From Terrimonas ginsenosidimutans (GTDB taxonomy: Bacteria; Bacteroidota; Bacteroidia; Chitinophagales; Chitinophagaceae), in contig NZ_JAKLTR010000026.1 in NCBI RefSeq assembly GCF_022012415.1, positions 1 through 64,000 on the forward strand: 64,000 nt of DNA. Reading direction: 5' to 3'. Positions within the stretch are counted from its first letter, which is position 1, and each line of letters begins with the position of its first letter. Shown here piece by piece: positions 16,535 to 26,230 of the stretch. Below the pieces are notes generated by a model. The model saw only the letters and a list, made by a program, of their open reading frames with translations, searched no databases and had not been told where the DNA came from. Made by a program: the position numbers and the translations under genes.

Positions 16535-19474
16535 ATGAAGGCCTTAACTTCGTCCACCATGAATGAACTGTTGACGCAGTTGGCCGAATCCCTGGAGGGA
16601 ACACTGCATTTTGATACGACCATGCGTACGCTCTACGCTACAGATGCTTCTGCTTACCGGGAATTTCCATTGGCTGTCGCCATTCCTAAGACCACAGATG
16701 ACATTCGAAAACTGATTGCGTTTGCCACAGAACATAAGACCTCATTGATACCGAGAACGGCTGGTACTTCGCTTGCCGGACAGGTGGTCGGCGCCGGTAT
16801 CGTCGTGGACGTATCAAGAAATTTCACCTCTATACTCGAGCTGAACAAAGAAGAACACTGGGTACGGGTGCAACCGGGTGTGATCCGGGATGAGTTGAAT
16901 GTGTTCCTCCAACCACATGGCCTGTTCTTCGGTCCCGAAACCTCCACTGCCAACCGCGCAATGATCGGCGGAATGGTGGGCAATAACAGCTGCGGCTCCA
17001 ATTCCGTTGTTTACCGAAGTACACGGGAACATCTGCTTGAAGTAAAAGCCCTGCTCAGTGATGGAACCGAAGCGGTATTCAATACGGTTGATCTTGATTC
17101 ATTTCATGCAAAATGCGAAGGCAGTACGCTTGAATCGGCCATCTACCGCAACGTGAGAAGCATGCTCGGCAACTACGATAACCAGGAAGAGATCCGTAAG
17201 GAATTTCCAAAGAAGACAGTAGAACGTCGTAATACCGGTTATGCAGTTGATCTCTTGCTGGAAATGGCGCCGTTTACTGCCGGCGGCCCCGACTTCAACT
17301 TCTGTTCGCTGATCGCAGGCTCGGAAGGAACACTTGCCTTTATCACCGAGATCAAGTTGAACGTTAGTCCGGCACCTCCAAAAGAAACAGGATTGCTTTG
17401 TGTACACTTCAACTCGATCGATGAAGCCCTTCGGGCAAACCTGGTTGCGGTAAAATATCCGATCAGCGCAAGCGAATTGATCGATCATTATATTCTTGAG
17501 TGCACCAAAAACAATATCGAACAACAAAAGAACAGGTTCTTCGTACAGGGGGATCCGGGTGCGATCCTTGTTGTGGAGTTTGCGCGTAACACACGCGAAG
17601 AGATCATAGCGGACGCGCAGCGTTGCGAAACAGAAATGCGCGCAGCCGGTCTCGGCTACCACTTCCCTCTTCTTTTTGGCAATGACAGCAAGAAGATCTG
17701 GACGCTTCGCAAAGCCGGCCTCGGCCTGCTGAGTAACCTTCCCGGTGATGAAAAAGCGGTTCCGGTGATCGAAGATACAGCCGTGGATGTACAGGACCTC
17801 CCCGCATATATCCGGGAGTTCAACGAGATCCTCAATAAACATGGTCTGTATTCCGTGCATTATGCCCATGCGGGTTCAGGGGAATTGCACCTTCGTCCCA
17901 TCATCAACTTAAAAACAGAACAGGGTAATCAGCTGTTCAGAACCATCGCAGAAGAGATTGCGACACTTGTAAAAAAATACCAGGGGTCTTTAAGTGGTGA
18001 ACATGGCGATGGGCGGTTACGCGGAGAGTTCATCCGTCAGATGGTAGGCGAGAAAAATTATCGTTTGTTAAAGGATCTCAAGAACGTCTGGGACCCTCAT
18101 CATATATTCAATCCCAACAAGATCATTGATACGCCATCAATGAACAGTATGCTCCGCTATACACCGGGACAGCAAACCCCTGCGTTCAAAACGGTATTCC
18201 GTTTTCCCAACCAGGATATCCTGCAGCATGCAGAACAATGCAATGGCAGTGGCGATTGCCGCAAAACACAGATCAGCGGCGGAACGATGTGCCCCTCATA
18301 CATGGCAACACGAAATGAGAAAGACACCACGCGCGCCCGCGCTAATATCCTCCGCGAATTCCTTACCAACTCTGATAAGCTGAATCGCTTCGACCATAAA
18401 GAGATCTATGAAGTAATGGATCTTTGCCTGAGCTGTAAAGGATGCAAGTCAGAATGTCCCAGCAATGTAGATGTCGCTAAACTGAAAGCAGAATTTCTTC
18501 AGCACTATTATGATGCGAACGGAGTTCCCTTCCGTTCGAAGCTGATCGCCGGTTTTAGCAAAAGCTCGGCACTGGGCGCTATCTGGCCAGGTCTGTACAA
18601 TTTCGTAATGACAAATGGCATGATCAGCAGGCTTGTCAAGCAATCAACCGGGTTTGCAAAAGACCGCTCCATGCCCACCCTCTATAAAACCACGCTTAAA
18701 AAATGGTTTGCAGGCTGGAAGAAAAATAATACCGTGGTCAAGAACAGAAAAGTATACCTGTTCTTTGATGAGTTCACGAATTACAACGATACAGAGATCG
18801 GCATCAAGGCCATTCAACTGCTCGATAAGCTGGGATATGAAGTACTAATGCCGGAACATATCGAAAGTGGCCGCGCATGGCTTTCCAAAGGCCTGCTTCG
18901 CGATGCAAAGAAGATCGCCAATAAGAATATCCGCCTGCTTTCTCCATTGATCAATTCAGATACACCGCTGCTGGGTATAGAACCTTCCGCTATTCTGACT
19001 TTCCGCGATGAATACATTGATCTTGCTGATGATGACGTATATGAAAGCGCAAAATCGCTGGCGAAGAATGTTTTCCTCGTTGATGAATTTATCGCCGCTG
19101 AGATCAGCAAAGGAAATATTACCACGGCGTCTTTCTCAAAAGAAAAAAAACACATCAAGCTGCATGGCCATTGCCAGCAGAAAGCGCTTTCCTCCGTTGA
19201 CCCGACCAAAACCTTATTATCTCTTCCGGAAAACTACAGTGTGGAAGTCATCCCATCCGGCTGTTGCGGTATGGCTGGCAGCTTTGGCTATGAAAAAGAG
19301 CATTATGAACTATCTATGAAAGTAGGAGAACTGGTTCTGCTCCCCGCCGTCAGAAATGCTGATGCGGAGACGATCATTGCCGCGCCGGGCACGAGCTGCC
19401 GTCACCAGATCAAAGATGGTACAGGCAGAAAAGCGAAACATCCGGTAGAGGTTCTTTATGAGGCGCTGGTGTAG
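16535..19474 (+). CDS. FAD- and Fe-S-binding D-2-hydroxyacid dehydrogenase (D-lactate/D-2-hydroxyglutarate type, YdiJ-like)
   Basis: 979 aa. A VAO-type FAD domain comes first (PRTAGTSLAGQVV), then an FAD-oxidase C domain, then a ferredoxin-like region with CNGSGDCRK and MCPSYMATR (near residue 570) and CLSCKGCKSECPSNVD (near 630). C-terminal CCG domains follow, with GHCQQKA, SGCCGMAGSFGYE and GTSCRHQ. This fused GlcD-GlpC architecture is that of YdiJ and respiratory D-lactate dehydrogenases, which oxidise a D-2-hydroxyacid to the 2-oxoacid and pass electrons onward. An alternative ATG lies at 16559. It is divergent from gntP. Confidence 0.9.
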   Translation: MKALTSSTMNELLTQLAESLEGTLHFDTTMRTLYATDASAYREFPLAVAIPKTTDDIRKLIAFATEHKTSLIPRTAGTSLAGQVVGAGIVVDVSRNFTSILELNKEEHWVRVQPGVIRDELNVFLQPHGLFFGPETSTANRAMIGGMVGNNSCGSNSVVYRSTREHLLEVKALLSDGTEAVFNTVDLDSFHAKCEGSTLESAIYRNVRSMLGNYDNQEEIRKEFPKKTVERRNTGYAVDLLLEMAPFTAGGPDFNFCSLIAGSEGTLAFITEIKLNVSPAPPKETGLLCVHFNSIDEALRANLVAVKYPISASELIDHYILECTKNNIEQQKNRFFVQGDPGAILVVEFARNTREEIIADAQRCETEMRAAGLGYHFPLLFGNDSKKIWTLRKAGLGLLSNLPGDEKAVPVIEDTAVDVQDLPAYIREFNEILNKHGLYSVHYAHAGSGELHLRPIINLKTEQGNQLFRTIAEEIATLVKKYQGSLSGEHGDGRLRGEFIRQMVGEKNYRLLKDLKNVWDPHHIFNPNKIIDTPSMNSMLRYTPGQQTPAFKTVFRFPNQDILQHAEQCNGSGDCRKTQISGGTMCPSYMATRNEKDTTRARANILREFLTNSDKLNRFDHKEIYEVMDLCLSCKGCKSECPSNVDVAKLKAEFLQHYYDANGVPFRSKLIAGFSKSSALGAIWPGLYNFVMTNGMISRLVKQSTGFAKDRSMPTLYKTTLKKWFAGWKKNNTVVKNRKVYLFFDEFTNYNDTEIGIKAIQLLDKLGYEVLMPEHIESGRAWLSKGLLRDAKKIANKNIRLLSPLINSDTPLLGIEPSAILTFRDEYIDLADDDVYESAKSLAKNVFLVDEFIAAEISKGNITTASFSKEKKHIKLHGHCQQKALSSVDPTKTLLSLPENYSVEVIPSGCCGMAGSFGYEKEHYELSMKVGELVLLPAVRNADAETIIAAPGTSCRHQIKDGTGRKAKHPVEVLYEALV

Positions 19475-19490
19475 AGCGGTTGGGTGCGGC

Positions 19491-19860
19491 GTTGTCCGTT
19501 GACCGTTGACCGTTGTCCGTTGACCGACGGCCGATGGCCGATGAGCGATGGCCGATGAGCGATGGCCGATGGCCGATGAGCGATGGCCGATGGCCGATGA
19601 GCGATGGCCGATGGCCGATGAGCGATGGCCGATGGCCGATGAGCGATGGCCGATGACCGATGGCCGATGGCCGATGACCGATGACCGATGGCCGATGACC
19701 GATGGCCGATGGCCGATGGACGATGGCCGTTGACCGATGACCGACAGAAATCTATCAGACGCAAAATAACCTCTATCAACCAGCATCAATATCTTCAATC
19801 CCGATGCGACCATTGTCCATTGAATATCGGCCATTGGCCATCGGACAACGGACAACGGTC
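19491..19860. repeat. Long heptad array (about 36 words) with short inverted partner
   Basis: 19491-19744 is an uninterrupted 7-bp-period array that drifts from CCGTTGA/CCGTTGT to CCGATGG, CCGATGA and GCGATGG, partly in a 21-bp higher-order pattern. After a unique spacer, 19808-19860 carries the inverted family (GGCCATTGGCCATCGGACAACGG in part). The array follows the stop of the dehydrogenase gene. Because 21 bp equals seven codons, open frames of repeated seven-residue units appear on both strands; these are not genes. Confidence 0.92.
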
Positions 19861-19991
19861 CCCCAATTCCCCTGCCACAACTTTTTCCAAAAATATTTGA
19901 ACGGTTATGCAACATTGCTCCAATATCAATTACTTTATATCAAAGCAATTGCCTGGAGAGGACTTTAACCATACCAACTGCCGATGTACTG

Positions 19992-20510
19992 GTGGAGCAG
20001 TGCATCAAGGGAGACAAGACTGCCTACCGCTTATTATACGAGCGATATGCAAGGGCCATGTACAACACAGCCTACCGGATCACCAATAACACCGCGGATG
20101 CGGAAGACATCCTGCAGGAAGCGTTCATCGATGCGTTTCAGCAGATCACCTCTTTCCGCCAGCAGTCTACGTTTGGTGCCTGGCTAAAGCAGATCGTTGT
20201 ATTTAAGAGTGTCAGCCTGATCAAAAAAAGACGCCTGATGCTGGTAGACATCGAACCGGTCAATCTCGAAATGCCAGAGGAAGAAGAACTGGATGAAGAA
20301 ACGGTCGCAATGAATGTAAACGCAATTAAAACAGCCTTGCAGTCTTTGCCGGACGGATACCGCGCGGTATTAACTCTTTACCTGCTGGAAGGTTACGACC
20401 AGGAAGAGATAGCCAATATTATGCAGGTGGCGCCATCGACGGTGAGAACGCAATATATAAGAGGAAAGCAAAAGCTGGTCGGGCTATTGCAAAAAAGGGA
20501 GAATGTATGA
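19992..20510 (+). CDS. ECF-type RNA polymerase sigma factor
   Basis: At least 172 aa. Region 2 is visible in NTADAEDILQEAFIDAF and region 4 in LPDGYRAVLTLYLLEGYDQE with the helix-turn-helix VAPSTVRTQYIRGKQKL. The GTG at 19992 is the first standard start in frame, but the frame stays open upstream (LTIPTADVL before VEQCIKGD), and a GGAGAGG purine run at about 19955-19961 suggests initiation slightly further upstream at an unusual codon. The stop overlaps the next start (ATGA), indicating translational coupling with its presumed anti-sigma factor. Confidence 0.93.
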   Translation: MEQCIKGDKTAYRLLYERYARAMYNTAYRITNNTADAEDILQEAFIDAFQQITSFRQQSTFGAWLKQIVVFKSVSLIKKRRLMLVDIEPVNLEMPEEEELDEETVAMNVNAIKTALQSLPDGYRAVLTLYLLEGYDQEEIANIMQVAPSTVRTQYIRGKQKLVGLLQKRENV

Positions 20511-21082
20511 GCAGATCATTAAAAGATTTTATAGCAGAAAACCGTCATAGTTTCGATGACGAGCAACCCGGTGAGCAAAACTGGGAGAGGATCGCCAATG
20601 CCGTGCCCGCCCTGAGCGGTAAACGGAGTGCGGTGAGAGCCATGCTGCGCTGGTCCGTAGCGGCGGCCGTAGTGATCATAATTGGAGGCGCTTACTTCTT
20701 TGTACAAAATAAAAAGGCCCGGGAAGTTGCTGTTGAAACCAGGTCTAACGATATACGAATACTGGCACCAGAATATGCCGCATCTGCTGAGCCGATCTAC
20801 CAGGCCATAGAACAACAGCAGCGGGAACTGAAAGACTTTTCGGGAACACAACCTGAACTGTATGATCAGTTCACGCAGGATCTCGCTACCCTTGACAGCT
20901 CTTATCGTGTACTAAAGGCGCAGGCTTCACGGTCTCCAAACCGGGAAATACTGATCAAAGCCATGATGAACAACCTCCAATTGCAAGCTGAACTCCTCTC
21001 CAGGCAGTTGAACATTTTATCAGAGTACAACAAAACAAAACCAGTTGATCATGCAAAAGAAAAAGAATCACGTCGCATTTAG
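20507..21082 (+). CDS. Probable anti-sigma factor (single-pass membrane protein)
   Basis: 191 aa, coupled by a 4-bp overlap to the ECF sigma gene. A ~45-residue cytoplasmic N-terminus is followed by one membrane segment (WSVAAAVVIIIGGAYFFV, about 48-66), then a helical periplasmic part with EQQQRELKDF and NLQLQAELLSRQLNIL. The order and topology fit a Bacteroidota anti-sigma factor that sequesters its sigma until a signal is sensed. Its 3' end overlaps the next gene by 32 bp. Confidence 0.75.
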   Translation: MSRSLKDFIAENRHSFDDEQPGEQNWERIANAVPALSGKRSAVRAMLRWSVAAAVVIIIGGAYFFVQNKKAREVAVETRSNDIRILAPEYAASAEPIYQAIEQQQRELKDFSGTQPELYDQFTQDLATLDSSYRVLKAQASRSPNREILIKAMMNNLQLQAELLSRQLNILSEYNKTKPVDHAKEKESRRI

Positions 21083-22037
21083 TGCGATCCTGCTTTTACT
21101 TTCAATAATAACATTCGCCCAGAAAAATGAAAAAATGGAGTTTGAAAAAGAACGCTCCATTTCTAAAACTTATCCGGCTTCGGGAAACAGCCTTTCTCTC
21201 GACAATACTTTCGGGCATATAAAATTAATTATCTGGGACAAGACCGAAGTAAAAGTCGATGTGCAGATAAAAGCAGGTTCATCCGACAGGGAAATGGCAG
21301 AAAAAACTTTTGAAGCCATCGAGGTTCAAGAAGGGCTTGCCAATGGTAAGATCAGTTTCAAAACAAAAGTGAATAATAGAAATGAGAAAGGATGCAAAAA
21401 CTGCAAAACAAACATGCATATCGATTATGAAGTGCATCTGCCTGTCAATATGAAATTAACCATCAATAATAGTTTTGGTAACGTATCGATTCCTGATTAC
21501 AAAGGCGAGATCTCCATCAACAATAAATTCGGTGCGGTAACTGCCGGCGCATTAGCGGAAGTAAAAACCCTGCATATTGAATTCGGATCAGCAGAGATCA
21601 AAAGCCTGACCGATGTTTCTGCGGTATTCAAATTCTCGAAAGTGCAGATCGGCAATCTTGGAGGAACAAGTAAAGTATCGATGGAATTCTGTGACAGCAG
21701 CAGGATCAGTATGTCAGGGGACCTTGCTGGTCTGACCCTGAATGAATCTTACAGTACGATCAACCTGCGTCCGGCGGTCAATCTGGGAGCTAGCTATACC
21801 GTGAATACGAGCTTCGGAACATTTATTGATCGCAGTAACGCGGGAGTAGTAAGAACAGATACACCAGATCGCTACGGCCCTGACTCCGAACGCAGATATG
21901 AAGGCAAAACAGGCACTGGTGCCGTAAAAATAAATGTCAGATCCTCTTTTGGAAAGATCATCCTCGGTGAAGCAACAGAAGGTGATCTGAAAAAAGGTTC
22001 CAGGTCATTCAGCAGAAATGCAGGCAGAGTAATCTAG
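21051..22037 (+). CDS. Secreted DUF4097-like beta-helical (adhesin-head-like) protein
   Basis: 328 aa from the ATG at 21051, with a signal peptide (FSAILLLLSIITFAQ). The mature part is built of short repeated beta segments such as NSFGNVSIPDYKGEISINNK and FGAVTAGALAE, typical of DUF4097/DUF2807-type right-handed beta structures. KGCKNCKTNMHI supplies a Cys pair. It is third in the sigma/anti-sigma operon, so it may be a target or sensor of that regulon. A terminator follows at 22066. Confidence 0.75.
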   Translation: MQKKKNHVAFSAILLLLSIITFAQKNEKMEFEKERSISKTYPASGNSLSLDNTFGHIKLIIWDKTEVKVDVQIKAGSSDREMAEKTFEAIEVQEGLANGKISFKTKVNNRNEKGCKNCKTNMHIDYEVHLPVNMKLTINNSFGNVSIPDYKGEISINNKFGAVTAGALAEVKTLHIEFGSAEIKSLTDVSAVFKFSKVQIGNLGGTSKVSMEFCDSSRISMSGDLAGLTLNESYSTINLRPAVNLGASYTVNTSFGTFIDRSNAGVVRTDTPDRYGPDSERRYEGKTGTGAVKINVRSSFGKIILGEATEGDLKKGSRSFSRNAGRVI

Positions 22038-22065
22038 TTTTAGTATCCTCATGTGTTAGTTTAAG

Positions 22066-22090
22066 TCCCGGTTCCAGCCGGGATTTTTTG
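22066..22090 (+). terminator. Rho-independent terminator of the sigma operon
   Basis: TCCCGG / CCGGGA stem with a 6-nt loop followed by TTTTTTG, 28 bp after the stop at 22037. Confidence 0.85.
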
Positions 22091-22296
22091 TGCTTATTAA
22101 TGGCGCAGACAGATGAAAAATAAGTGTTTACACTAGTCCGGCAGAGGTGTAAAAACAGGTCAGAAGCTCTTGACTGGTTGAAAAATCTTTTTTATTTTGG
22201 CAAGGTAATCTGAAATCCTATTGAAATAAACTGCCTCAAAAAACACCAATCGTCGCCCTCCCGGGCATTTTTAACCACCACTTTATCCAGAACTAC

Positions 22297-24240
22297 ATGA
22301 AAAAAATCATTGTATTCAATTTCCTGTTGGGTCTCTCCGTGTGTGCTTTTGCACAAAAAAAAGAAGCAGAGCTTCCCGCTTTCGGTAAAGTTGAGAAGGC
22401 CGAACTGCAGATGAAAGAATGTCCTTTTGAGGAAAATGCAGAAGCAATGGTCCTGATCGATGAGGCCCAGCTCGACTATGTTTTAGGATCCAGCTTTGAC
22501 ATGAAGAAACGTGTACGGATCAAGATCCTCTCGGAAAAAGGGCTCGACCGCGCAAACGTCCACCTTTCTTTTATCAGCGCAAGAAATGAAGAAGAGATCA
22601 GGAACCTCGAAGCCCAGACATACAATCTTGATGATAATGGCAATATCGTCATTACCAAACTGGAGAAAAACCTGATCTATGATAAGAAGCTGAATAAAAG
22701 AGAAACAGAAAGAAGCTTCACTTTCCCCGCCGTTAAAGTCGGATCTGTGATCGAGTTCCGGTACAAACATGTCAATGCCGGGCTTGTCGACTGGTATTTT
22801 CAGCGATCAGTACCTGTCCAATACAGCCGTTTCAAAATAGATATGCCTGAAGAGATCGAGGTAAGCGTTACCCCGCACACAAACAGGCCCTACGATAAAA
22901 AACGTGAAGAGTCCGGCAGACGCTATAAGGATTCCTATTCCATGACGAATGTTCCCAGCTTCCATGATGAGCCATTTATCATCAATGAAGATTTTTACAT
23001 GGACAGGCTTGAAACAAAGATTACCGCACTGGTGATCGACGGAAGAAGAAAATCACGCACCGTAAGCTGGCTGGATGTGATCAAGTTCCTCATGGAAGAT
23101 GAAGACTTTGGCGCCCAGATCAAAAAGAATATTCCCAGAACGGCCGATCTTGATGCAAAACTCAAGGATATCAGTATGCCATACGAAAAAATGAAAACCA
23201 TTTATAAGTATGTGCAGGATAATATGCAGTGGAATGACTACACTGGCATCTGGGCATTTGACGGAGTAAAAAGCGCCTGGAAGGATAAAAAAGGTACATC
23301 CGGTGAGATCAATCTGATACTGGTCAACTTACTCAAGGACGCAGGCCTGAAGGTATTCCCGATACTGATGAGTACGCATGCGAACGGACTGGTCAATTCA
23401 TTTGATGCCGGCACAGTGGACAGGCCCGGCTTCCGCCAATTCAATAAAGTAATGGCCCTGGTTGAACTTGATGGTAAGCCATATGTGCTGGATGCCTCCC
23501 AGAAGGGAATTCCTGTACACCTCACTCCCGCCGAGGTCCTTCAAACAGAAGGCCTTGTTATCGAAAAACTGGAAACAGGCGAATGGGGATGGAGAAGCGT
23601 CAGACCTCAGGCCCCGTCAAAAAACCTGATCCTGATAAACGGCCTGATCGATGCAGATGGCAAGATGACAGGGCAGGCTACGATCTCCAGCTATGATTAT
23701 GCACGTCTCTCCCGTTTGCCCGTCGCAAAGAAAGGAAAAGACAAATTCATCGAAACATATGTCTCCGGCAACCAGGGAATGCTGGTGGACGATGTCCTGT
23801 TTGAAAACCTGGATAGTGATTCTCTCCCGTTGGTACAAAAGATCCTCTTCAACAAATCATTGAACAATACAGGAGAATACAGTTACTTCTCCTCAAACAT
23901 TCTTTCAGGACTGGAGAAAAACCCCTTCGTAGCTGACCATCGTTTCTCTGATGTATTCTTTGGCACCAATCAGACCTATACGATCCTTGGCAATTTCACC
24001 CTGCCCGAAGGATTTGAATTTGATGCATTGCCTAAAAACATCAAAATGATCATGCCGGATACAAGCATCGTTATGACAAGAGCTGCACAGGTAACAAATG
24101 GTATCCTGTCAACAAAGATCCAGGTGGAGTTCAAAAAACCTATCTACGCTGCCGCTGAATATGAAGACTTCCAGGAGTTCTATAAGCGGCTCTTTGAGTT
24201 GATCAATGAGCAATATGTTGTCCGGAAAAAGAAAGCATAA
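22297..24240 (+). CDS. Secreted DUF3857 protein with catalytically degenerate transglutaminase domain
   Basis: 647 aa with a signal peptide (FLLGLSVCAFAQ). DUF3857 covers about residues 50-230 and a transglutaminase/protease-like domain about 280-410. The catalytic triad is altered: the usual Cys is Ser335 in KGTSGEIN, the His is Lys384 in FNKV, and only Asp399 (VLDAS) remains. It is therefore probably non-enzymatic. The C-terminal ~200 residues form a beta-rich domain. The next gene (16 bp on) encodes a relative with an intact Cys and His, so the pair may work together at the cell surface or in the periplasm. Confidence 0.85.
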   Translation: MKKIIVFNFLLGLSVCAFAQKKEAELPAFGKVEKAELQMKECPFEENAEAMVLIDEAQLDYVLGSSFDMKKRVRIKILSEKGLDRANVHLSFISARNEEEIRNLEAQTYNLDDNGNIVITKLEKNLIYDKKLNKRETERSFTFPAVKVGSVIEFRYKHVNAGLVDWYFQRSVPVQYSRFKIDMPEEIEVSVTPHTNRPYDKKREESGRRYKDSYSMTNVPSFHDEPFIINEDFYMDRLETKITALVIDGRRKSRTVSWLDVIKFLMEDEDFGAQIKKNIPRTADLDAKLKDISMPYEKMKTIYKYVQDNMQWNDYTGIWAFDGVKSAWKDKKGTSGEINLILVNLLKDAGLKVFPILMSTHANGLVNSFDAGTVDRPGFRQFNKVMALVELDGKPYVLDASQKGIPVHLTPAEVLQTEGLVIEKLETGEWGWRSVRPQAPSKNLILINGLIDADGKMTGQATISSYDYARLSRLPVAKKGKDKFIETYVSGNQGMLVDDVLFENLDSDSLPLVQKILFNKSLNNTGEYSYFSSNILSGLEKNPFVADHRFSDVFFGTNQTYTILGNFTLPEGFEFDALPKNIKMIMPDTSIVMTRAAQVTNGILSTKIQVEFKKPIYAAAEYEDFQEFYKRLFELINEQYVVRKKKA

Positions 24241-24256
24241 TCCCAAAAAGTGAAAG

Positions 24257-26161
24257 ATGATAAGGAAAAGCATATTAGTATTGTCAGCAATCCTCTTTGC
24301 TAAAGCGGGATTCTCACAAGCTGGATTATATACGCTGGCATCGGTTCCGGAGGCGTTGAAGGCAAAAGCTGTGGTGGTAACGCATCTTGAAGACTATAAT
24401 TATGAAATAGAATCACTCGATAAAGCCTGGTTGTCTGTACGGAAAGTGTATACAGTCATCAACGAGGAAGGCAAGGGCGCATTATTGTTCAATGAATATT
24501 CGTCAAAGGATGTGTTACTGGATGAGGCGGAGATCAAAGTGTATGATGGCTCCGGAAAGAAGATCGGCCGCTATACCAAGAAAGATATGTATACTGTGGC
24601 CACCGGTGAAGGGCTGATAGAGGATGGATTCGTTACATATTATATGATCACTGCCCCCTCCTATCCGATAACAGTTGAGCTGAACTATGTTCAGAAATTC
24701 AGAAGCACGCTGGTTGTTCCGGATTACAGATTCATATCCCCAAGAGAAAGCATTGTATCATCCAGCTATACAGCTAAGATCCCTGCGGGAATAAGCATCA
24801 AATTCAAACCTTTTAATACAGATCTTCAACCAGTGATTGCAGATAAAGGGAAATTTAAAGAATACAAATGGAACGTAAAAGATATCGCTCCACTGGAGTA
24901 TGAAGAGGGCGCTGTTTCGGCGAGAAGCCGTTATCCGCACATTTCGATCATCGCCGAGCAATTCTCTCATTACGGATTCAAGGGAGAATTATCGTCATGG
25001 AAAAGCTTCGGTAACTGGATCGGAGATCTTTATAAAGGCCTGGACGAACTGCCTGCTGCCAGGCAACAATTCTACGCTAACCTGGTGAAGGACATCCCGG
25101 AGGAAACGGATAAGATCAGGAAGATCTATGATTACATGCAGAAAAATTTCCGTTACGTAAGCATCCAATTGGGAATTGGGGGGCTAAGGCCGTTCTCGGC
25201 GACATTTACTGATCAAAAGAAATACGGGGATTGTAAAGGGCTGAGCAACTTCATGAAAGCCGCTCTGAAATCGATTGGTATTAAAAGCCACGTGGCCATC
25301 ATTAACGCGCAATATAACGAAGAGCCTGTGGACCCGGATTTTCCGGCAAATAATTTTAATCACGTGATCCTTTGCGTTCCCGGAAAAAAAGATTCCATCT
25401 GGCTGGAATGCACAAGCAATACAGCATTCTTCGGAGAACTGGGCACATTCACAGAAAACAGGAATGCACTGCTGATCACAGAAGAAGGCGGTGTACTCGT
25501 GCCAACGCCCAAAAGCAAATCAGATGCAAACCTGTTCACAACCCGGACTGTGGTGACCCTGCAGAATGATTTTTCCGGATCAAGTGAAACCCGGATCAAC
25601 ACAAAAGGCGCATTCACGCAATATGTGAACTCTTCAATAAAAGAAAAGAAAGACCGGCAGAAGCAGTTCATCGTAAACTACTGGGGCTTTAAACAGCCGG
25701 ATGATTTTGTGCTTGCAAAAGAAGAAGAAACTTTTAGCCTGAAAATGGAATATGCCAAGATCCATGAATTTAATTCAGGGGATAAGTTGTTCCTGAGCCC
25801 GAGATTACACAAACTCTGGACAGAACGGTTACCTAAAGCGGATAACCGGAAGCTGGACTATTATTTTGAGGAGCCCTTTGAAAAAAGAGATACGACCATT
25901 TACAAATTACCTGCCGGCACAAAACCGGATGCATTGCCAAAGGAAAAACAATTAAAATGCGACTATGCCAGTTTCCAGACAAAATGCTGGTATAATGAAT
26001 CAGAGAACGCTATTTATATAGCAAGCGCTCTTATTTTATCGCAGTATAAGATCCCTGCTGCGAACTATGCATCGGTGAAGAAATTTTTTGAAGAGGTGAC
26101 GCAGGATGACTCGCAAAAACTGGTTGTCAAGAGAGGGGAAGCTCCTCTCAAAGCATTTTAA
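24257..26161 (+). CDS. Secreted DUF3857 protein with transglutaminase-like domain (Cys and His intact)
   Basis: 634 aa with a signal peptide (LVLSAILFAKAGFSQ). DUF3857 is at about residues 50-220, and the transglutaminase-like core has Cys326 (YGDCKGLSNF), His369 (NFNHVI) and Glu384 in the acidic position (WLECTS). It probably acts as a cysteine peptidase or amide-bond enzyme in the envelope; the substrate is unknown. It follows the degenerate paralogue at 22297 by 16 bp on the same strand and shares a terminator at 26172, so the two form an operon. Confidence 0.85.
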   Translation: MIRKSILVLSAILFAKAGFSQAGLYTLASVPEALKAKAVVVTHLEDYNYEIESLDKAWLSVRKVYTVINEEGKGALLFNEYSSKDVLLDEAEIKVYDGSGKKIGRYTKKDMYTVATGEGLIEDGFVTYYMITAPSYPITVELNYVQKFRSTLVVPDYRFISPRESIVSSSYTAKIPAGISIKFKPFNTDLQPVIADKGKFKEYKWNVKDIAPLEYEEGAVSARSRYPHISIIAEQFSHYGFKGELSSWKSFGNWIGDLYKGLDELPAARQQFYANLVKDIPEETDKIRKIYDYMQKNFRYVSIQLGIGGLRPFSATFTDQKKYGDCKGLSNFMKAALKSIGIKSHVAIINAQYNEEPVDPDFPANNFNHVILCVPGKKDSIWLECTSNTAFFGELGTFTENRNALLITEEGGVLVPTPKSKSDANLFTTRTVVTLQNDFSGSSETRINTKGAFTQYVNSSIKEKKDRQKQFIVNYWGFKQPDDFVLAKEEETFSLKMEYAKIHEFNSGDKLFLSPRLHKLWTERLPKADNRKLDYYFEEPFEKRDTTIYKLPAGTKPDALPKEKQLKCDYASFQTKCWYNESENAIYIASALILSQYKIPAANYASVKKFFEEVTQDDSQKLVVKRGEAPLKAF

Positions 26162-26171
26162 CTTCTTATCA

Positions 26172-26217
26172 CACGAAACAAAAAAGCGCAGTATGACATG
26201 CGCTTTTTTGTTTCGTG
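26172..26217. terminator. Strong bidirectional terminator
   Basis: Perfect 19-bp stem (CACGAAACAAAAAAGCGCA and its complement) with an 8-nt loop. A and T runs in the stem make it work in both directions. It separates the DUF3857 pair (+) from the membrane-protein pair (-). Confidence 0.92.
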
Positions 26218-26230
26218 AATCCCCATAGAA

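Noticed and set aside
19548-19733. Open frames coding for repeated MADERWP-type units on both strands of the heptad array
   Set aside because: A 7-bp period gives a 21-bp frame repeat that stays open by chance; no start context, no family, both strands alike.
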